Shown here in pieces: positions 22,890-26,494 of a stretch of 26,494 nt of DNA. The notes below the pieces were generated by a model. That model was not told the DNA's origin. It did not search any database and saw nothing but the letters and a program-made list of their open reading frames with translations. How positions within the stretch are numbered: the stretch's first letter is position 1; the number at the start of each line of letters is the position of its first letter. Made by a program: the position numbers and the translations under genes. The DNA comes from JASFYU01 sp045046905. Lineage in GTDB: Bacteria > Bacteroidota > Bacteroidia > Flavobacteriales > Flavobacteriaceae. Where the stretch lies: assembly GCA_045046905.1 (NCBI GenBank), contig JASFYU010000060.1, positions 1-26,494 on the forward strand, in the 5' to 3' direction.

Positions 22890-24260
22890 TTATAATTTCG
22901 GAACCTTTATGCTACCACCTACCCAACAGCTGAATTTAACGGTTTTACCGCCCATTGCAGCTGAAAAAATCATTTCTTTTGTCGGAGCTTTTGCGGCATA
23001 ACTGGCTGCAGATTTATTGGCCCTACCCCTTAATGAAGGATCTACCCTACCCGCCTTACGGGCCATCTCGGCCGCTTTCCAGTAAATGGCACGTTTTTCA
23101 AAGGTTGTGCTACCACAAGCGTTTGCACTTGACGCATACAAATTGGCAATCAATAAATACGCCTTGCCATTAGATGCATTAGCATTTATGGCCTTTTGCG
23201 CATAGTTCCTAGATGTAGACTTGCTGCCCCTTCTATATATGGAAGCTATTTTATATAAAATATTTGATTTCTTATAATTATCTGTTTCTAATTCAACCGC
23301 CTTGTTAAAATGTACAACGGCGCCACTGGTATTTTTAGCCTTTTGCTTTAAGATGCCTAAATAGAATTCTGAATCCGCAGATTGATCCAAAGCATTTTGA
23401 GCCTCAACCAACTTCACAAACATTGGGTCATCAGTGCATTCTTTACTGAACATTCTACCTACGGCCCTTTTTACCCAGATTACATCTCCTTTCTTATTGT
23501 CGAAGTTCTTTTCATATAAAGGAATCAAATTGCTACAGTCGGCAAGTACGCCCAACTTTGAATCGATACTCCCCGTGATTTTACCGTAATTCACTGAGTA
23601 ATTATTATATGAACTCAATTGTCTTTTTTCTCTTGAAGTCAAAGTACCCAATGAATCTTTTGGAAGAAGCCTTGCAATTTGTTCGGTCAACCTTTTATTC
23701 TCCTCTTCAATTTTTACGCTTATGTCATCATAGGCATCAAAAACAACACCGATATCTTTACCGCCTGCCTTATGTAGGTCTACTAAACTTGAAAAATAGA
23801 GATATAAGGCTTTAGGGTTTTTAAAACTGGCTTTATCCTCTGTAAAAGCCTTGTGCAACATATCATAGATTTCTTGATTTGATATCATTTTATTATCATA
23901 CCTCATCAAGACTTTATCAATAATCACATCGGCCATACTGGCTTTTTTAGGAAAATATTCTCTGCTTTTTTCAAACAGAACCAACAAATCTTGAATATTC
24001 GCCTCTTTTTCGGCACCTGAAGATTTTTTAATCCGATCCTTTATAATTCTTTCTCCGTAATGAAAATTTGCCCAATTCACATCAGGACAATTGTCATAAA
24101 CCATTTTCCATGGTGTATAAGCTGCTTCATAATTTTTCACCTTTGCATGCTCAACATAAATAGAGAGATTGGTCATGCACTCCTGATTTTGAGCCTGGGC
24201 ATTACTTACTCCCATAAATCCTAAAAGCATTATCGCCGTGAAGTAAAGTTTCGTTTTCAT
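22890..24260 (-). CDS. Exported TPR-like repeat protein
   Basis: The 456-aa protein begins with a signal peptide (residues 1-22, ending S-N-A-Q-A). The mature part is helical with degenerate tetratricopeptide-like repeats: pairs such as Y-E-A-A-Y-T-P-W-K-M-V-Y near 44-55, and clearer ones at about 305-370 (A-V-V-H-F-N-K-A-V-E-L; K-A-Y-L-L-I-A-N-L-Y-A). Such proteins are scaffolds for complexes in the periplasm. The gene is followed immediately by lptC and preceded by an outer-membrane barrel gene, so an envelope-assembly role fits. The C-terminal 40 residues, ending in V-K-F-S-C-W-V-G-G-S, look different and may be a cap. Family placement beyond TPR-like is not possible from inspection. Confidence 0.75.
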   Translation of the reverse strand: MKTKLYFTAIMLLGFMGVSNAQAQNQECMTNLSIYVEHAKVKNYEAAYTPWKMVYDNCPDVNWANFHYGERIIKDRIKKSSGAEKEANIQDLLVLFEKSREYFPKKASMADVIIDKVLMRYDNKMISNQEIYDMLHKAFTEDKASFKNPKALYLYFSSLVDLHKAGGKDIGVVFDAYDDISVKIEEENKRLTEQIARLLPKDSLGTLTSREKRQLSSYNNYSVNYGKITGSIDSKLGVLADCSNLIPLYEKNFDNKKGDVIWVKRAVGRMFSKECTDDPMFVKLVEAQNALDQSADSEFYLGILKQKAKNTSGAVVHFNKAVELETDNYKKSNILYKIASIYRRGSKSTSRNYAQKAINANASNGKAYLLIANLYASSANACGSTTFEKRAIYWKAAEMARKAGRVDPSLRGRANKSAASYAAKAPTKEMIFSAAMGGKTVKFSCWVGGSIKVPKL

Positions 24261-24301
24261 CGTATATTTTAGTTTAATGTGGTTAATGTACTAAATTTTT
24301 A

Positions 24302-25591
24302 TCAATAAATTTTTCTTTTGCTGAACCATAAGTCATTCAAAGACAGCCCTATATTAATTTTAAAATAACTTTCCTCTACTAAATCAGCTTCAGTTGTGCC
24401 TCTTCTACCCACTTCAAAACCGAGATTAAGATTAGAATAACTCCCCTTCAACGGTAAGCCAAGTCCAAAAGTTATGCCAAAGTTATTTATATCCTTATTA
24501 TTTACAATCATTCCCGTCTTGTCAAACCGTATTCCCGCTCTATAGGTTATTCGCTTTAAATACCCGTTAAAAGCGGCATAGTCCGGCACAAAATACCCTC
24601 CGAAAGCATATGAGGTAGCGTCTTTATAAGCTAGGTTATCAAGGGCCAAAAAATCATCAGAAAAAGAACTAAGGCCCTGAAAACTATATTCTGCACCTAA
24701 AAACCATTTTTTATCTACACCGTAACCCACGCCCAAAGTGGTGGTGGTCGGCACCTTTAAGGTCGTGCTTCCGAGACCCTGGGCATCTAAATCCACATCG
24801 ACCACCTCAATATTCTGAAGTGTCACAAGAGAAAAAGAGCCTATTTTCTTGGTGTTTTTCGACACAAGATTGGCCTGAGTATTTATTCGTAGTGAGGTAA
24901 ACAGCTTTTGGTTGTTTTTAATTGTAGGTGTATAACTTAAGGCATAGTTAAAATCCATTCCGTTTATCTTAGAAGTCCTTTGGTCTAAAGTACCGAACTG
25001 CACGTCCTCGACACTCTGCACTCTACGACTCTCTATACTGCCGAAATTAAAATTGGCAGTAACTCCTATGCTTAAATCTTTAATAAATTCATACCCCATC
25101 GAGAAATAAACCCTGTTCAAACCACCTTCACCCGTAAATTGATTGGTTACCAGCGCCTGATCTGTATTTCTGCTTTCCGATACCAAATTATATCCGACCG
25201 ATGAATAGGGCATAATTCCAAAGCCAATTCCCAATCCTTTTTTTAAAGTAAATGCCAGCGATAAATAATCAAGATTGGTGACTGAACTTCGCTCTTGATT
25301 CGTAGAACTTTTCAGTTGATATGTTTTATTTGATATTCCCGCAGCATAGGTTGTGATACCAAAATTCTCACCTGACTGAATACCTAACTTACTATACGCA
25401 GCAGGGTTTTTAAAGTTAATGTGAATACTATCGCCATATACGGCAATACCGCCCATCATTTGATTCTCGACCGAACTCAAGGGCCTTAAATCTCCGATAC
25501 CGAAATAAGAATACGGAGAAACCGTACCATTTTGAGCATAAAGACCTGTAGCGGCCAAGCACACTATTGCAATTACAATTTTCTTAATCAT
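24302..25591 (-). CDS. Outer-membrane beta-barrel protein
   Basis: The 429-aa protein has a signal peptide (1-19, ending L-Y-A-Q) and a long succession of alternating amphipathic strands, ending in an aromatic-rich C-terminus (L-N-D-L-W-F-S-K-R-K-I-Y). Near the start, S-P-Y-S-Y-F-G-I-G-D-L and N-P-A-A-Y-S resemble the hatch region of OmpP1/FadL-like barrels, where an N-P-A motif is typical. The length fits a 14-strand barrel. It may import hydrophobic compounds or serve as a secretion-associated barrel (a PorV-like relation is possible). It starts directly downstream of coaX, with no spacer, and is probably co-transcribed with it and with the TPR-like gene 41 bp further. Confidence 0.75.
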   Translation of the reverse strand: MIKKIVIAIVCLAATGLYAQNGTVSPYSYFGIGDLRPLSSVENQMMGGIAVYGDSIHINFKNPAAYSKLGIQSGENFGITTYAAGISNKTYQLKSSTNQERSSVTNLDYLSLAFTLKKGLGIGFGIMPYSSVGYNLVSESRNTDQALVTNQFTGEGGLNRVYFSMGYEFIKDLSIGVTANFNFGSIESRRVQSVEDVQFGTLDQRTSKINGMDFNYALSYTPTIKNNQKLFTSLRINTQANLVSKNTKKIGSFSLVTLQNIEVVDVDLDAQGLGSTTLKVPTTTTLGVGYGVDKKWFLGAEYSFQGLSSFSDDFLALDNLAYKDATSYAFGGYFVPDYAAFNGYLKRITYRAGIRFDKTGMIVNNKDINNFGITFGLGLPLKGSYSNLNLGFEVGRRGTTEADLVEESYFKINIGLSLNDLWFSKRKIY

Positions 25592-26320
25592 TTAGAGCTT
25601 GTTGTATTCTAGCAAATAATTTAATCCTTCAAGGAGAAATTTGGAATTCGCAAATATGGTATTTTTTAATCGTTTTGACAAAAATTGGGCATCCCCGCCT
25701 GTTAAAATAACTGTTAAATCTGTAAAACGCGAACTATATTGATTAATGACTCCGTCAATTTCTACACAAATACCGTTTAAAACACCACTATGAATACTGG
25801 TTTCAGTAGAATTTCCGATAAAATCTAATAGCATTTCGGCTTGTAATAAGGGTAACTTAGCGGTCTGTTGATGCAGCGCCTTATAACGCATGGCCAAGCC
25901 TGGAGAAATAGCACCTCCTAGATATTCACCATAGCCGTTTACCATGTCATAGGTGACGCAGCTACCAGCATCGACCACCAATGTATTGGCCTTCGGGTTA
26001 TGGTAAAATGCCGCCGTCGCCAGGGCCATTCGGTCAACACCTAATGATTGAGGCGTAGCATATAAATTTTTAAAAGGCATTTTAGAATTAGCGCTCAAAA
26101 TATGCACTTCGCAAAATACAGATAATACCGCAACATCCTTTTGCTCCAAATGTCCGACCGAAGAAACAATAGCGTATTCTATTTTCGGGTATTTTTCGAA
26201 AATTCTCTTTATATTTTTTACAAACGATTTTACAGCTACCCCAATATCAAAAACAAGAATTCCCTTTTCGAATACCGCAAGTTTTACCAACGTATTTCCA
26301 GAGTCTACTACTAAGTTCAT
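25592..26320 (-). CDS. coaX: Type III pantothenate kinase
   Basis: CoaX phosphorylates pantothenate with ATP, the first step of coenzyme A synthesis. ATG 26320 gives 242 aa and puts the phosphate-binding motif D-S-G-N-T-L-V-K at residues 6-13; an in-frame ATG 30 nt upstream would add a Phe-rich leader that the family lacks. G-V-D-R is at 94-97 and D-A-G-S-C-V-T-Y-D at 118-125, with Asp118 the likely catalytic base. G-G-A-I-S-P-G at 135-141 is also a family signature. Length is normal for type III enzymes, which are cytoplasmic and not feedback-inhibited by CoA. Its promoter lies in the short region shared with the tRNA gene on the opposite strand. Confidence 0.95.
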   Translation of the reverse strand: MNLVVDSGNTLVKLAVFEKGILVFDIGVAVKSFVKNIKRIFEKYPKIEYAIVSSVGHLEQKDVAVLSVFCEVHILSANSKMPFKNLYATPQSLGVDRMALATAAFYHNPKANTLVVDAGSCVTYDMVNGYGEYLGGAISPGLAMRYKALHQQTAKLPLLQAEMLLDFIGNSTETSIHSGVLNGICVEIDGVINQYSSRFTDLTVILTGGDAQFLSKRLKNTIFANSKFLLEGLNYLLEYNKL

Positions 26321-26371
26321 AGTACAAATATCTACAAAGAAAAAAAACAAACACCTTTTTTCTTGATTTTG

Positions 26372-26402
26372 TTTGTATATCCTAAATTAGAAATTATATT
26401 TG
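26372..26402 (+). promoter_or_regulatory. Flavobacterial promoter of the tRNA-Phe gene
   Basis: TTTG at 26372-26375 and TATATTTG at 26395-26402 are separated by 19 nt, an exact fit to the Bacteroidota housekeeping promoter (TTTG, 19 nt, TAnnTTTG). The tRNA begins 18 bp after the -7 box, leaving a short leader. Confidence 0.85.
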
Positions 26403-26420
26403 CAGCCTCTTAACCGAGAT

Positions 26421-26493
26421 GGTGCCTTAGCTCAGTTGGTAGAGCAATGGACTGAAAATCCATGTGTCCCTGGTTCGATTCCTGGAGGCACCA
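26421..26493 (+). tRNA. tRNA-Phe (anticodon GAA)
   Basis: All four arms fold: acceptor GGTGCCT (26421-26427) pairs with AGGCACC (26486-26492), with A26493 as discriminator; the D-arm contains AGCTCAGTTGGTAGAGC; the anticodon stem ATGGA/TCCAT (26447-26451 and 26459-26463) holds loop CTGAAAA with anticodon GAA at 26454-26456; the T-arm carries GGTTCGATTCC. The next base is C and the window ends, so whether CCA is encoded cannot be seen. Confidence 0.97.
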
Positions 26494-26494
26494 C

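Noticed and set aside
26321..26350. Upstream ATG at 26350 as the coaX start
   Set aside because: It would add a Phe-rich decapeptide before the conserved D-x-G-N-T motif, which normally lies within the first ten residues.

Overview
The window is chromosomal DNA from a member of the Bacteroidota, most likely a marine or soil Flavobacteriaceae. Supporting this are a class II HMG-CoA reductase next to a GYDIA-type GHMP kinase, an LptC / CNNM-CBS / PpiD-like PPIase cluster, a DPP-IV/POT peptide pair, absence of Shine-Dalgarno sequences, and a textbook flavobacterial promoter (TTTG, 19 nt, TAtaTTTG) in front of a tRNA-Phe gene at the right end. Species cannot be assigned from sequence alone.

Left flank (1-1676): the C-terminus of a probable lpxB, a C40 (NlpC/P60) lipoprotein, and the first 305 codons of the DNA-uptake channel gene comEC. 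Right flank (10805-26494): the remaining 369 codons of comEC, then a POT peptide transporter and DPP-IV (both minus strand), HMG-CoA reductase overlapping a GHMP kinase (plus strand), a strong hairpin terminator, and a long minus-strand block: PpiD-like PPIase, CNNM/CBS membrane protein, a 66-aa membrane protein, LptC, a TPR-like protein, an outer-membrane beta-barrel and type III pantothenate kinase. tRNA-Phe(GAA) follows on the plus strand.

The unusual part is between the two comEC pieces: a visibly AT-richer mobile element of about 9.13 kb (about 1679-10806) inserted in the conserved G-L-S-x-S-V-x-R segment of comEC. Joining the flanks at a shared TC dinucleotide restores an uninterrupted 674-codon comEC. 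Joining the element's own ends gives an attP-like site with 19-nt imperfect inverted repeats (15 of 19 match) centred exactly on that TC, as expected for its large serine recombinase (1740-3302).

Element layout: large serine integrase (+); then on the minus strand a small serine resolvase/invertase, an orphan 165-aa protein and an SF3-type replicative helicase; a 643-bp divergent intergenic region with repeats and dyads that looks like an origin/control region; then on the plus strand a small HUH-like Rep candidate, an AlpA/excisionase-like HTH protein, an unknown 75-aa protein, a doubtful small membrane ORF, and a restriction-modification module (XRE controller, PD-(D/E)XK endonuclease, convergent D12-class adenine methylase). 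No capsid, packaging or conjugation gene is visible. The best reading is a compact replicating integrative element, satellite- or IME-like, that switches off host DNA uptake by insertion, carries its own R-M defence, and could restore comEC on precise excision.
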